From NCBI GenBank assembly GCA_017795085.1, contig CP051246.1, positions 3,412,514-3,476,513 on the forward strand: a stretch of 64,000 bases of DNA, read 5' to 3'. Below are positions 9,306-19,356 of this stretch, one piece after another. Under the pieces are notes generated by a model. The model worked only from the letters and a program-made list of their open reading frames with translations. It did no database searches and was not told the DNA's origin. The translations under genes and the position numbers were made by a program. This stretch comes from Salegentibacter sp. (GTDB lineage: Bacteria; Bacteroidota; Bacteroidia; Flavobacteriales; Flavobacteriaceae). Each line of letters opens with the position of its first letter. The stretch's first letter is position 1.

Positions 9306-9950
9306 TTAAGCAGAAGCTTTCTCTTTTTTCCCGCTTTGTTTGCCTCCCGATTCTTCTGCGGGAAATGCCCGCTTATTGAATAACAGCAAGAGTATTACAC
9401 CAATGCTTATAGCACTATCGGCAATATTGAAAACGGGTTCAAAAAAAGTAAAGTAATTTCCGCCCCAGAATGGAACCCAATCCGGGAGGTTACCTTCCCA
9501 TAGTGGAAAATACAGCATATCTACTACTTTTCCGTGAAATAAAGTTCCATACCCCCCCTCTTCAGGCATAAAAGAAGCGATTTGCCCGTAACTATTGTTA
9601 AAAGTAATCCCGTAAAACACTGAATCAATAATATTTCCGAAGGCACCGGCAAAAATAAGAGCGATAGAAGTAATAAGAATTCGAGAGCCATTTTTACGCA
9701 CACTATCCCACAACCAATAGCCAATTCCTACAATAGCAAGCAATCGGAAAAGGGTAAGAAAAAGTTTTCCGTATTCACCGGGAATCTTCGCTCCCCATGC
9801 CATTCCTTCATTTTCTACAAACAAGATACGAAACCACTCAAAAACCCTAATTTCATCACCTAAGGCAAAATTGGTCTTAATATAAAATTTAGAAATCTGG
9901 TCTATTAAAAGGACCAGAAAAATGATAATACCGGCTTTTTTTAGGGACAT
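9306..9950 (-). CDS. lspA: Lipoprotein signal peptidase (signal peptidase II)
   Basis: A 214-residue inner-membrane aspartyl protease that removes signal peptides from lipidated prolipoproteins. It has the family blocks DQISKFYI (about 17-24), NEGMAWG (47-53), GNIIDS (105-110), the catalytic-Asp motif KVVDM (Asp144) and the second catalytic Asp in FNIADSAIS (Asp178). The roughly 30-residue insertion before VVDM and the charged C-terminal tail (about 190-214) make it longer than the 160-170 residues of proteobacterial LspA, as is usual in Bacteroidota. The many SusD and other lipoproteins of this window depend on it. A terminator (10041-10066) separates it from dksA upstream. Confidence 0.96.
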   Translation of the reverse strand: MSLKKAGIIIFLVLLIDQISKFYIKTNFALGDEIRVFEWFRILFVENEGMAWGAKIPGEYGKLFLTLFRLLAIVGIGYWLWDSVRKNGSRILITSIALIFAGAFGNIIDSVFYGITFNNSYGQIASFMPEEGGYGTLFHGKVVDMLYFPLWEGNLPDWVPFWGGNYFTFFEPVFNIADSAISIGVILLLLFNKRAFPAEESGGKQSGKKEKASA

Positions 9951-10040
9951 GAAAATAGATTGCGTTAAAACGCCTCAAAAATACAATTATTATTTACTTT
10001 TCAGCTCAGCAGTTTAGTATAATCGCTTTACGATAAAAAA

Positions 10041-10066
10041 TGTCCTTAGCTTGGACACCAAGGACA
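10041..10066 (-). terminator. Terminator after the ileS-dksA transcript
   Basis: A 7-bp stem (TGTCCTT/AAGGACA) with a 12-nt loop is followed on the minus strand by TTTTTTATCG. It sits 25 bases past the DksA-like stop codon and about 90 bases before the lspA start, so lspA probably has its own promoter or is partly attenuated. Confidence 0.75.
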
Positions 10067-10091
10067 CTTTGAAGGCATTTAACAACTTGTT

Positions 10092-10475
10092 TTAACGTTG
10101 CATATTTTTTGCTTCGATACTAAGCGTGGCGTGAGGCACCAGTTTTAAGCGCTCTTTACCAATTAGTTTTCCAGTTACACGGCACACCCCATAAGTTTTA
10201 TTTTCTATACGCATTAGGGCGTTTTTTAAATCCCGGATAAACTTTTCCTGACGAATGGCCAATTGTGAATTCGCCTCTTTGCTCATCGTTTCACTTCCTT
10301 CTTCAAAAGCCTTAAACGTTGGAGAGGTATCATCGGTACCGTTGTTTCCGTCGTTTTTATAGGCATTTTGATAAATTTCCAGCTGTTCACGAGCCTTATC
10401 TATTTTTTTCTGGATAAGCTCTTTAAACTCCGCCAACTCGGCGTCGCTATAACGTTCTTTAACATCTGCAGACAT
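10092..10475 (-). CDS. TraR/DksA-family protein with a degenerate zinc finger
   Basis: A 127-residue cytoplasmic protein with an N-terminal coiled-coil (about residues 10-95) and a C-terminal DksA/TraR-type module (YGVCRVTGKLIGKERLKLVPHAT, about 93-117). Canonical DksA has four zinc cysteines; here only the single Cys in GVC is left, so the fold would have to be held without zinc, as in other single-Cys DksA-like proteins. The family binds the secondary channel of RNA polymerase and tunes rRNA and stress transcription. It starts 3 bases after the ileS stop, so it is translated from the same message. This pairing with ileS and lspA is common in flavobacteria. Confidence 0.87.
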   Translation of the reverse strand: MSADVKERYSDAELAEFKELIQKKIDKAREQLEIYQNAYKNDGNNGTDDTSPTFKAFEEGSETMSKEANSQLAIRQEKFIRDLKNALMRIENKTYGVCRVTGKLIGKERLKLVPHATLSIEAKNMQR

Positions 10476-10478
10476 GGC

Positions 10479-13400
10479 TTAATGTTTTTTTATAAACAAT
10501 TTAGTGGTAATATCATCAAAGGCTATTTCACTACCTTCTTTTACCACCGCTGCAACTTCGAGGTTTGCAGTTAATGTTTCGTTTTTAATATATGTTATAT
10601 TTTCGTTCACGGCATCCTCGACAATACCGTTTTGTTGTAGGGTCACATCTATGGTGTCGGTTACTTCAAATCCCGATTCCTTTCTCAGGTTTTGGATTCG
10701 GTTTACCAATTCCCTTGCCACTCCTTCTTTTTTTAATTCCGGAGTAATACTAACGTCTAAAGCTACGGTTATATTACCGCTACTCGCTACCAACCATCCT
10801 TCAATATCCTGCGAAGTAATTTCCACATCATCGGCCGCCAAAGTAATCAATTTTTCGTTAAGTTCAATATCAATACTACCCTCCCGCTCAATAGCGTTAA
10901 TATCTACGGCATCAAGGTTATTTATCTGCCTAACAATCAACTTCATATCCTTTCCAAAACGCGGCCCGAGGGTTTTAAAATTCGGCTTTACCTGCTTTAT
11001 CAATATTCCTGAAGCATCATCAATAAGCTCCAGTTTTTTCACATTCACCTCACTTTTTATAAGATCTTCAACCGCTTTAATCTCTTCGCGTTGTTGTTCG
11101 TCAAGCACCGGGATCATTACCTTTTGAAGGGGTTGCCTTACTTTTATTTTCTCCTTTTTACGCAAGGAAAGCACCAAAGATGAAACCGTTTGGGCCTTTT
11201 CCATTTTACGTTCTAAAGATTTATTAACAAAGTTTTTATCAAATTTTGAAAACGCTGCCAAATGTACTGACTCAAATTGCTCTGTTTGTGAAGCCTGGTT
11301 TAAATCTTTGTAAAGTCTGTCAGCAAAAAATGGTGCCACAGGAGCGATTAATTTTGCCACTTCCAGTAAACAGGTATAAAGCGTTTGATAGGCTGAAATT
11401 TTATCCTGCTCGTAATTGCCTTTCCAGAAGCGTCTTCGGCTAAGGCGAACATACCAGTTGCTTAAATTCTCCTGAACGAAGTCGGAAATAGCACGGGTGG
11501 CACGCGTTGGCTCATAATCAGCATAGAATTTATCCACTTTCTCAATGAGTGTATGCAATTCTGAAAGGATCCAACGATCAATTTCAGGGCGTTTCTCCAA
11601 CGGAATATCAGCTTCCTCATAGTTGAAACTATCGATATTAGCATATAGCGTAAAGAATGAATAGGTATTATAAAGAGTTCCGAAGAATTTACGGCGCACT
11701 TCCCCTATTCCTTCAATATCAAATTTCAAGTTATCCCAAGGATTAGCATTGGAAATCATATACCAACGCGTGGCATCGGGACCAAAGGCTGCAAGGGTTT
11801 CAAAAGGATCTACTGCATTCCCGAGACGTTTAGACATTTTCTGTCCGTTTTTATCTAAAACGAGTCCGTTAGAAACCACATTTTTATAAGCTACATCATC
11901 AAAAATCATCGTGGCAATGGCATGCAGAGTATAAAACCAACCTCGGGTTTGATCAACGCCTTCAGCGATAAAATCGGCCTGTCGGTCTCCTTTTTCAACT
12001 TTTTCCGAATTTTCAAAAGGATAGTGCCACTGCGCATAAGGCATAGAGCCGGAGTCGAACCAAACATCTATTAAATCGGCTTCCCGGTTCATAGGTTTTC
12101 CCGAAGGTGAAACCAATACAATTTTATCTACCACATTCTTATGAAGATCTACTTTACCATAGTTTTCTTCACTCATATTGCCCGGCTCAAAATCGGCAAA
12201 AATATCGGCATCCATAAAACCGGTTTCCACCGATTTTTGCATTTCAGACTTTAATTCTTCAATAGAACCGATTAAAATTTCTTCTTTTCCATCTTCGGTT
12301 CGCCAGATGGGCAACGGAATTCCCCAATAACGGCTTCTGGATAAATTCCAGTCGTTGGCGTTGGCCAACCAGTTTCCAAAACGGCCTTCGCCGGTAGCTT
12401 TAGGTTTCCAGTTGATGCCTTTATTTAACTCGTGCATTCGATCTTTGAATTCGGTTACTTTAATAAACCAGGAATCCAATGGATAATACAAGATCGGTTT
12501 ATCGGTGCGCCAGCAATTAGGGTAACTGTGCACGTATTTTTCAACTTTAAAAGCACGGTTCTCTTCCTTCAGCTTAATAGCAATCTCAACATCAACTGAC
12601 TTCTCCGGGGCCTCCCCGTCATCGTAATATTCATTTTTAACATACTTCCCGGCAAACTCACCCATTTGAGCCCGGAATTTACCCTGAAGGTCTACCAGGG
12701 GAACTAAATTTCCATTGTCGTCTTTCACCAACATTGGCGGCACTTGCGGAGTGGCCTGTTTCGCAACCAGGGCATCATCGGCACCAAAAGTTGGTGCGGT
12801 ATGCACAATCCCGGTACCATCTTCAGTGGTTACAAAATCTCCGGCGATTACGCGGAATGCATTTTCAGGATTTTCATAAGGTTGGGCATAAGGTAATAAT
12901 TGTTCGTATTTTATACCCACCATATCTTTTCCTGAAAAAGTCTCCCCAATAAGAAAGGGAATTTTCTCCTTTTTCTCTGCAGAATACGCTTTTAGTTCTT
13001 CCTGAGTTTCAACTTCTTTAAACTTCTTGTCAAATTGTTTTTTAGCAAGGGCTTTAGCAACCAAAATGGTAATTGGCTCAAAGGTGTACTGATTATACGT
13101 TTCAACCGAAACATAGTCAATTTTAGGGCCAACGGTCAACGCCGTGTTTGAAGGAAGTGTCCACGGAGTGGTCGTCCAGGCGATAAGAAAAAGCTCGCCA
13201 AAAGCCTCCTTCCCAACTCGCCTTAAAGGAGAAGAGTCCAAAACACGGAACATTGCAGTTACCGTAGTATCGGTAACATCCTGATAGGTTCCTGGTTGGT
13301 TAAGTTCATGAGAACTCAGGCCAGTGCCTGCTTTTGGTGAATACGGCTGAATAGTATAACCTTTGTAAATAAGGTCTTTTTTATAAATTTCGGAAAGCAG

Positions 13401-13889
13401 CCACCAAACCGTTTCCATATATTTTGATTTATAGGTAATATATGGATTATCCATATCTACCCAATAGCCAATTTTTTCGGTAAGATCGTTCCACACATCG
13501 GTGTAGCGCATTACCGCATTTTTACAGGCTTCGTTATATTTTTCAACGGAAATTTTGGTACCGATATCTTCCTTGGTAATACCGAGCTCTTTTTCCACAC
13601 CAAGTTCAACAGGTAATCCGTGGGTGTCCCACCCTGCTTTTCGTTTTACCTGATAGCCTTTTTGGGTTTTATAACGACAAAAAATATCCTTAATGGCACG
13701 AGCCATCACGTGGTGAATTCCAGGCATTCCATTTGCTGATGGCGGGCCTTCAAAAAACACAAATGGCTCACTGTCCTCTCGAGTGGTCACACTCTTTTCA
13801 AAAATATCGTTCTCCTTCCAGTAACTTAAGATTTCCTCGGCTACTTTAGGCAAGTCAAGTCCTTTATATTCAGGGAACTTATTACTCAT
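10479..13889 (-). CDS. ileS: Isoleucyl-tRNA synthetase
   Basis: A 1136-residue class I aminoacyl-tRNA synthetase charging tRNA-Ile. The HIGH-equivalent motif (PGIHHVMAR, about residues 55-63), the CP1 editing domain (TTTPWTLPSNTAL region), and the KMSKR loop (NGQKMSKRLGN) are intact, and the C-terminal anticodon-binding and extension domains are full length for the Bacteroidota form. It is the first gene of an operon with the DksA-like gene 3 bases downstream. The long antisense frame at 10504-11127 is a codon-bias shadow. Confidence 0.98.
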   Translation of the reverse strand: MSNKFPEYKGLDLPKVAEEILSYWKENDIFEKSVTTREDSEPFVFFEGPPSANGMPGIHHVMARAIKDIFCRYKTQKGYQVKRKAGWDTHGLPVELGVEKELGITKEDIGTKISVEKYNEACKNAVMRYTDVWNDLTEKIGYWVDMDNPYITYKSKYMETVWWLLSEIYKKDLIYKGYTIQPYSPKAGTGLSSHELNQPGTYQDVTDTTVTAMFRVLDSSPLRRVGKEAFGELFLIAWTTTPWTLPSNTALTVGPKIDYVSVETYNQYTFEPITILVAKALAKKQFDKKFKEVETQEELKAYSAEKKEKIPFLIGETFSGKDMVGIKYEQLLPYAQPYENPENAFRVIAGDFVTTEDGTGIVHTAPTFGADDALVAKQATPQVPPMLVKDDNGNLVPLVDLQGKFRAQMGEFAGKYVKNEYYDDGEAPEKSVDVEIAIKLKEENRAFKVEKYVHSYPNCWRTDKPILYYPLDSWFIKVTEFKDRMHELNKGINWKPKATGEGRFGNWLANANDWNLSRSRYWGIPLPIWRTEDGKEEILIGSIEELKSEMQKSVETGFMDADIFADFEPGNMSEENYGKVDLHKNVVDKIVLVSPSGKPMNREADLIDVWFDSGSMPYAQWHYPFENSEKVEKGDRQADFIAEGVDQTRGWFYTLHAIATMIFDDVAYKNVVSNGLVLDKNGQKMSKRLGNAVDPFETLAAFGPDATRWYMISNANPWDNLKFDIEGIGEVRRKFFGTLYNTYSFFTLYANIDSFNYEEADIPLEKRPEIDRWILSELHTLIEKVDKFYADYEPTRATRAISDFVQENLSNWYVRLSRRRFWKGNYEQDKISAYQTLYTCLLEVAKLIAPVAPFFADRLYKDLNQASQTEQFESVHLAAFSKFDKNFVNKSLERKMEKAQTVSSLVLSLRKKEKIKVRQPLQKVMIPVLDEQQREEIKAVEDLIKSEVNVKKLELIDDASGILIKQVKPNFKTLGPRFGKDMKLIVRQINNLDAVDINAIEREGSIDIELNEKLITLAADDVEITSQDIEGWLVASSGNITVALDVSITPELKKEGVARELVNRIQNLRKESGFEVTDTIDVTLQQNGIVEDAVNENITYIKNETLTANLEVAAVVKEGSEIAFDDITTKLFIKKH

Positions 13890-14319
13890 TTTTTACAAAT
13901 TTCCAATGAACCGCGAAATTAATGATTTTTGACAAAAGAGCGGGGTTGAAAGTGCGGAAAATGGTGATAAAGAAATCAGTTTATTAAAAAAACTCCTTAA
14001 GCTTCCGAAGTAAATCCAGCACAAACGCTAAAGAGCAGACAAGCTACCCCATAATCCCTAACACCTATCATCACAAAACACAAATAAACACACAGAAAAC
14101 TGATTACCAAAGCTCTTCACCTTTTACCTTTCATCCAATCAACGGTATTGTGCCAGGCAACAAATATTACAAAACAAAAAACCGACTCGTAAAAGTCGGC
14201 TTTTCTTACTTGCGCTGATTTTATTTAAAAAAAGACTTTAGTCACTCAATAAAATAAATCAACAAACCCGTGTATTAAATCCACTGGTGAGAATCAAAAT
14301 ATCAGTGCCATCCAAATAT
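13890..14319. promoter_or_regulatory. Intergenic region upstream of ileS and downstream of the GH51 operon
   Basis: This 430-bp stretch should contain the ileS promoter (close to 13890) and the end of the DUF5695/GH51 transcript. The only clear structure is the hairpin at 14182-14199. No open frame with recognisable content was seen. Confidence 0.45.
14182..14199 (-). terminator. Terminator of the GH127-GH51-DUF5695 operon
   Basis: A 6-bp stem (CCGACT/AGTCGG) with a 6-nt loop is flanked by A- and T-runs, so it can work in both directions; on the minus strand it is followed by TTTTTTG. It lies about 120 bases past the DUF5695 stop. The stem-loop core is almost the same as the terminator next to tRNA-Leu at 62972-62998. 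Confidence 0.65.
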
Positions 14320-17010
14320 TTAGAGTTTAACCATTTTTTCCTGTTTGGAAAGCGGGATGACATAAGCTCCGTTTTCCAGAGGAAAATTCAACTTAACATT
14401 TTGATTGGTTTGCAAGTAAGCCTTTTGTGTAAACTCATCAGCAGGAGCCAGCCAAATTTTAAGCTCCCCGGTATTTTTATTATGCACTATTTTATTAATC
14501 TTTCCTGCGTCTAAAGTCAACCATAATTTTTTGTGGGCGATATATAATTTATTCTTTGCCGCTGTAGTAAGGGAAACTTCAATTTCTTCATTATTTTCTG
14601 AAAGGTTTCCCCCGAAGGTCAGCCATCCAAAAGTTTCATCTTTTGTGATATAAGTTGCAGAATTAATAGCATAACCAAAGAAGCCCGAACCATAATCACC
14701 GGAATGATAATCCATTCTTAAAGTAGAAGGATAGGAGTGGAAAGCAGCAGGACCAAAACCATCTTCAGTAATATTAGAAATAGCTCCCAATGTGCCTCCG
14801 TATCCTACTTTTAATAAATAGAAATCAGGATTATCCCGATAAGCTTTTAAAACCGGAATAGCATTTAATCCCGAACCATAATGATGAATTTGTCTTTCTA
14901 CCCGTGATAATTTACCGCCGTATAGGAAATCCCAGTACCGCCTTGCATTTCCATTATAAGCCCAGTGTGGCATCGTAGGCATATAGGCTAAAATAGCATT
15001 TAAAGTAATTGCCGCTTTTTCATCATAACCAAAATAATCACTCCACATAAATACTTCTTCCTGGCCTGTAGAATCCCAGGGCATTTCACTACCGAACGGA
15101 TAATTTAACGATTTCCAGTGATCTGCTCTTTTCTTCATTGATTTTTCTAAAGCAGTAGCCATTTCAGTGAGACCCTCGCGTTGTAAATCTTTAAGGATCA
15201 ACAAAAATACAGTTCCTTCCATCTGCCCGAATTCAGCATACCAGGGGGCCAATTTTGACATAGTAACCGCAGTATGATAAGCATGTTCTAAATACCATTC
15301 CCACTCCCGGTTATCGACTAAGCCTTCATTATATCTTGCCAGGCGGTACATCACCCAATGTGCTGCAGCTACGTGAGGATAATTATAAGACCTACCGGGG
15401 TCATCCGCTCCTTTTTTATTCCAGGCAGCCCAGGTATTATAATTAATGGTATCGCTATAAGTTCCTTCGGGCATTTCATCGGGTTCGTAGTAAAAAATAC
15501 TTTTCTTTACGCCATATTTCTTTTCACCATCTGCATATTGAATTCCGCCCCACATCGTTTCATCAATAAACTTCTGAAGTTTTTCAATTTCGGCTTTTTC
15601 AGGTTGGATTAACTGCTTCATCATAGCGCCCAACCAGCTTCCTGCTCCACCCTCGTCACTTAAACCCGGAATCCAGGCGCGGCTATCCTGAGTGATTTGT
15701 TTTTTGAGTTCATAATCATAAGAAATCACCGAATTTGTTCTCCCGAAAATACTATCCGGCTTATCAAACCATTGTTCATTTAAAAGAAAATCACCAAAAT
15801 CATCTACCACTTCGGTTTCCGGTTTAATCACTTTATAGTTTACACTCTGTTTTAAGCCATCCTTATAAGTAATTACCGCGCGGGCTCTTCCCCATTTTTT
15901 CCCCTGCACTTCATATTCTACAAAGCCATCAGATTTCTTTCCGGTTTCAGCAATTGTTAATGCCCCGGCAGGTTCAATTTTTATATCTGCAACTTCTTTC
16001 CGATAGTTAAGGAATAATTTTGCTTCTACATCCATAGGAAGCACATACCCCGGAACGCCCACGGCTACCGGACGATTTTCTTCTAAAAGTTTATCCTGAA
16101 TTTTTTTTATTTCCGGAGCTAGAACAAATTTTAAAGCAAAATTTTTGCTTTCCCCGGCTTCCAAAACCATTGAAGTAGGGTTATTCCATTGCTCCACCCC
16201 TTTCCACTGATTTTCCGCATAAGCTTTGGTTAGCGGCATCCACTCGTGTACTCCTTCAAAAACAATACTTCTATTAGTGAGATCATCTAACAAAGGACGG
16301 TAGGCTTCAAACGGCATATTTTCTTCGGGCAAAACCAATAAAGCTTCTCCTTCACCGGTAAGATGCTTTACCTCCAAATACCCCGCATCCTGCCCGATGT
16401 ACGGATCAAAAAATACGTTATCGGCATGGGTCTCATCCAAGGATTTACCTTCCAGTATATTATTAAAGGCCATAGGAACTCCAAGGGCTCCAATTTCCAC
16501 TACTGAATTTGTAGAATTAGTAATTTCAAACCTAAGGATTAATTCCCCTGCTTTTTGTTCGTAATATCTTTTTATAGTCAGTGGAAGATTTTTCGGTAAA
16601 GTATTGCTTAAATCTGCAGCAGCCAAAATCGCACCCGAAGCCGGTAAATTTTCTACTTTTTTACGCGCATAAGCTGTAGAATACTTTTTCCAGCTTCCAT
16701 CATCCGACTTAACTTTAAAATTCAAATCGCCCAGGTAATAAATACTGTCTTTATCACGAATATCTATACGCTCACCGGGAGTAAAATCAAAATCAGGATC
16801 GGAATTAGGATAAAGTCCTGCTACCGTTTGCGAGGCTTTTACAAGTTTTAAAGTAAATTCTTCAGTTTTAACTTCTATAAAACCATCTTCCAGTCCCAAG
16901 GTTGATTCCCTGTCCTTTATATTATCCCAATAGGTTGGCTCATCCTGAGCCGTAGCGGTTGCCACTATCAGAAACAAAAAAATTATAGTTTTTAATGTAT
17001 TGCTCTTCAT
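14320..17010 (-). CDS. DUF5695-like secreted protein, putative (alpha/alpha) six-hairpin glycosidase, copy 1
   Basis: An 896-residue exported protein (signal peptide MKSNTLKTIIFLFLIVATATAQ) whose text matches my memory of DUF5695 proteins: an N-terminal beta-sandwich (about 30-290), a linker of Ig-like strands, and a helical-barrel half with HHYGSGLNAIPVLKAYR, GGTLGAISNI and SGDYGSGFFGYAINSATY (about 700-820). No experimentally proven activity for this family is known to me. Its stop-to-start neighbours are tight: GH51 ends 5 bases upstream, so it is translated in the same operon, and a paralogue sits in the other gene block at 36125. Linkage to arabinose enzymes suggests it acts on an arabinosylated or galactosylated chain. 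Family call is fairly firm; function is inference. Confidence 0.7.
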   Translation of the reverse strand: MKSNTLKTIIFLFLIVATATAQDEPTYWDNIKDRESTLGLEDGFIEVKTEEFTLKLVKASQTVAGLYPNSDPDFDFTPGERIDIRDKDSIYYLGDLNFKVKSDDGSWKKYSTAYARKKVENLPASGAILAAADLSNTLPKNLPLTIKRYYEQKAGELILRFEITNSTNSVVEIGALGVPMAFNNILEGKSLDETHADNVFFDPYIGQDAGYLEVKHLTGEGEALLVLPEENMPFEAYRPLLDDLTNRSIVFEGVHEWMPLTKAYAENQWKGVEQWNNPTSMVLEAGESKNFALKFVLAPEIKKIQDKLLEENRPVAVGVPGYVLPMDVEAKLFLNYRKEVADIKIEPAGALTIAETGKKSDGFVEYEVQGKKWGRARAVITYKDGLKQSVNYKVIKPETEVVDDFGDFLLNEQWFDKPDSIFGRTNSVISYDYELKKQITQDSRAWIPGLSDEGGAGSWLGAMMKQLIQPEKAEIEKLQKFIDETMWGGIQYADGEKKYGVKKSIFYYEPDEMPEGTYSDTINYNTWAAWNKKGADDPGRSYNYPHVAAAHWVMYRLARYNEGLVDNREWEWYLEHAYHTAVTMSKLAPWYAEFGQMEGTVFLLILKDLQREGLTEMATALEKSMKKRADHWKSLNYPFGSEMPWDSTGQEEVFMWSDYFGYDEKAAITLNAILAYMPTMPHWAYNGNARRYWDFLYGGKLSRVERQIHHYGSGLNAIPVLKAYRDNPDFYLLKVGYGGTLGAISNITEDGFGPAAFHSYPSTLRMDYHSGDYGSGFFGYAINSATYITKDETFGWLTFGGNLSENNEEIEVSLTTAAKNKLYIAHKKLWLTLDAGKINKIVHNKNTGELKIWLAPADEFTQKAYLQTNQNVKLNFPLENGAYVIPLSKQEKMVKL

Positions 17011-17015
17011 ATCTA

Positions 17016-19337
17016 TTATTTTTTTAATTTAAATCTATATATGCCTGCGCTCTCCTTCGGAATTTCAAGTTTATTTCCTGCAACCTGAATATCAGATTCT
17101 ACAATTTTAATCCTGTCCTGATTTTCCTCATCATTATAAACCATATCATTTTCTCCGGAAATAAGATAAGATTCCCCAGTTATGCTTATAAACTTATCAG
17201 ATTGCTCCAGCTTTAAATCCTGATTTTGATGTGTCGCATTTACTACTGAAATCGTCAAAAATTCACCATCTTCGGTAATAGTAGCTGCAACATCTAATGG
17301 CTCAGGATTTCCTGATAAGGTAACCGGTTGAGTGCCAAATTCCTTTCGGTATAATTTTAAAACCAATCCCGTTCCCTCCAGCCAGGCATCGGTTTTGTTT
17401 GTTTTTATAGCTCCGATTACATTTACGGTTTGCGCGTAATTGGCCATATAATAAATATCTGATTGGCGGGAGAATTCGTTTAATCCGGCGGCAATACCCA
17501 GGGCATCGCGAAGATAGTAGCGGGTACCCAGCAGCCCATACACGTGAGGGCCGTACCAATAATTCCATTCATCCATGGCTATTTTTATATCTTTTTCTTC
17601 TATTTCAGGAATTTCCCTTCTTGCCCTGCGATGTTCTTCAGCAACATCTTCAATCACTTCAGGCATTTGATTAACATGGGTTAACAAGCCACCTGCATGC
17701 CAGTTCTGCTTATAAAAATGCTCACTGATATAAGTCATATATTCAGCTGAATGCTCATACATCATATCGTTCCAATTGCCCGGATACCCCACAGCAATCA
17801 GATTTATATCAGGATCTACCTCCCACATCGCTTTGGAAACTTTATTATGTTTTTTTACATACTCTTCAATGGGCATATGCCCAAGCTGCCAACCCCCAAA
17901 CATCTCATTACCAACTGCCCAAAGTTTCACCCCATAGGGTTCCGGATGACCATTTTCTGCTCTCCATTTTCCCATCTCCGTATCCTGGGAACCATTTACG
18001 TATGCTACTTCATTAGCAGCAAGCTCTGCCGTTCCCAAACCGGTGTTAACCGCTATATTGGCTTTCGTATCTAAAATTTCACATAATTCCATAAATTCGT
18101 GAATCCCCACGTCATTATATTCCAGGCCATTCCAGGCACGTTCATATTTAGTAGGTCGCTTATCCGGGTCACCAAGCCCATCTTTCCAGTCATAACCCGA
18201 AACAAAATTTCCTCCGGGCCATCTATATATTGGGGCGTCTAGTTGTTTCATCAATTCTATTACATCAGGCCTAAACCCTTTAATATTATCCTCAGGCATC
18301 AAAGAAACAGCGGCTAAAGTAAGTTCACCTGTTCCTTCAAAATTTAATGCCAAACCAGCATTTCCTGTATTGGATTCCGAAGAAAATTCAAATGGTATAT
18401 TCTGAAATTCGTTATTGCTTCTAATTTTAAATGTCTCTTTATTACCATGTAAAGAAATCGCTACGGTTTTCAGTCCCTTACTACGAAATACCAGACGTCC
18501 TATATATTTTTTTCCTGTTTCTATGGCTAAGGTTTCCTGTTTCAGGCTCAAATTGTCTTTGACCTCAACCACCGGAAGTTTTCCCTGGGCATAGGAATAT
18601 GAACTATCAATTTTCACCAGATTAGTATCTAATGTAGCTCTCCAGGGCGATTTTGAAGTTCCGGGGATATAATAAAACTTGCGATCTTCGAGCATTTCTG
18701 CCCACATCCCCCCGTAAATAGATTTACCCATATGCTCTATAAACTGCCCGTATATATATGGGGACATCGGCTCAAGCTTGTTTTCCAGGTTAATTGCTAC
18801 AGATGGATTTAATTCTTTTGCAGAAATTTCTTCCAACTCAAGTTTATCGAAATAAACTTTCCCTTTTGCTTTTCCTTTTTTTCCCAGTAAAAGTTCCAGC
18901 ATAAAGCTATCATCCATTTCCGAAGAAAATTCCATCATTATTTTTGTCCAATCGGTAGTGCCTCTAAAAATAGTATCGCCACTAAATTTGAATTTACCTA
19001 TACGAAAACCTGCACCGGCATTATTGTTTTCGCCTTCTACATCAACTGTTTTTATATAGCCGGAAATCCTGTATTTTGCATAAGGTTTAATTTCAATCTT
19101 CTTAAACCAACGTTCAGCAGTAAGGGTATCGGAATGTAAAGTTAAAACCCGGGTATCGTAATTTACTGAAGCAGTATCGGAATATAATTCCGTAGGACTC
19201 CATTCTTCAAACTGCCAGCCACTCTCTTTTACATCTCCCTTCTTTTGCGGAGAAATCAGTAGTTTATTGTCTTCCTCGCTGCAGCCAACCACAAAACAGA
19301 GAAACAACGCAAGAAGTTTAAACGTATTTTTTTTCAT
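17016..19337 (-). CDS. GH51 alpha-L-arabinofuranosidase lipoprotein with N-terminal carbohydrate-binding domain
   Basis: A 773-residue protein with lipobox FVVGC (Cys19), so anchored in a membrane facing the periplasm or the surface. Residues about 35-170 form a CBM4/9-like jelly-roll (YSDTASVNYDTR..., FDKLELEE). The catalytic barrel follows, from IYGQFIEHMGKSIYGGMW (about 195). The acid/base Glu478 lies in VGNEMFGGW and the nucleophile Glu590 in MDEWNYWYGP, the two GH51 signatures. The C-terminal beta-sandwich is present. Known GH51 enzymes release alpha-L-arabinofuranose from arabinan, arabinoxylan and arabinogalactan side chains. It lies 19 bases after the DUF885 peptidase gene and 5 bases before the DUF5695 gene, in one operon. 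Confidence 0.93.
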   Translation of the reverse strand: MKKNTFKLLALFLCFVVGCSEEDNKLLISPQKKGDVKESGWQFEEWSPTELYSDTASVNYDTRVLTLHSDTLTAERWFKKIEIKPYAKYRISGYIKTVDVEGENNNAGAGFRIGKFKFSGDTIFRGTTDWTKIMMEFSSEMDDSFMLELLLGKKGKAKGKVYFDKLELEEISAKELNPSVAINLENKLEPMSPYIYGQFIEHMGKSIYGGMWAEMLEDRKFYYIPGTSKSPWRATLDTNLVKIDSSYSYAQGKLPVVEVKDNLSLKQETLAIETGKKYIGRLVFRSKGLKTVAISLHGNKETFKIRSNNEFQNIPFEFSSESNTGNAGLALNFEGTGELTLAAVSLMPEDNIKGFRPDVIELMKQLDAPIYRWPGGNFVSGYDWKDGLGDPDKRPTKYERAWNGLEYNDVGIHEFMELCEILDTKANIAVNTGLGTAELAANEVAYVNGSQDTEMGKWRAENGHPEPYGVKLWAVGNEMFGGWQLGHMPIEEYVKKHNKVSKAMWEVDPDINLIAVGYPGNWNDMMYEHSAEYMTYISEHFYKQNWHAGGLLTHVNQMPEVIEDVAEEHRRARREIPEIEEKDIKIAMDEWNYWYGPHVYGLLGTRYYLRDALGIAAGLNEFSRQSDIYYMANYAQTVNVIGAIKTNKTDAWLEGTGLVLKLYRKEFGTQPVTLSGNPEPLDVAATITEDGEFLTISVVNATHQNQDLKLEQSDKFISITGESYLISGENDMVYNDEENQDRIKIVESDIQVAGNKLEIPKESAGIYRFKLKK

Positions 19338-19356
19338 TTTTATAAATATTAATTGC

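Noticed and set aside
10504..11127. 207-codon open frame antisense to ileS
   Set aside because: It lies fully inside ileS on the opposite strand and has no recognisable domain; codon bias of the real gene explains it.
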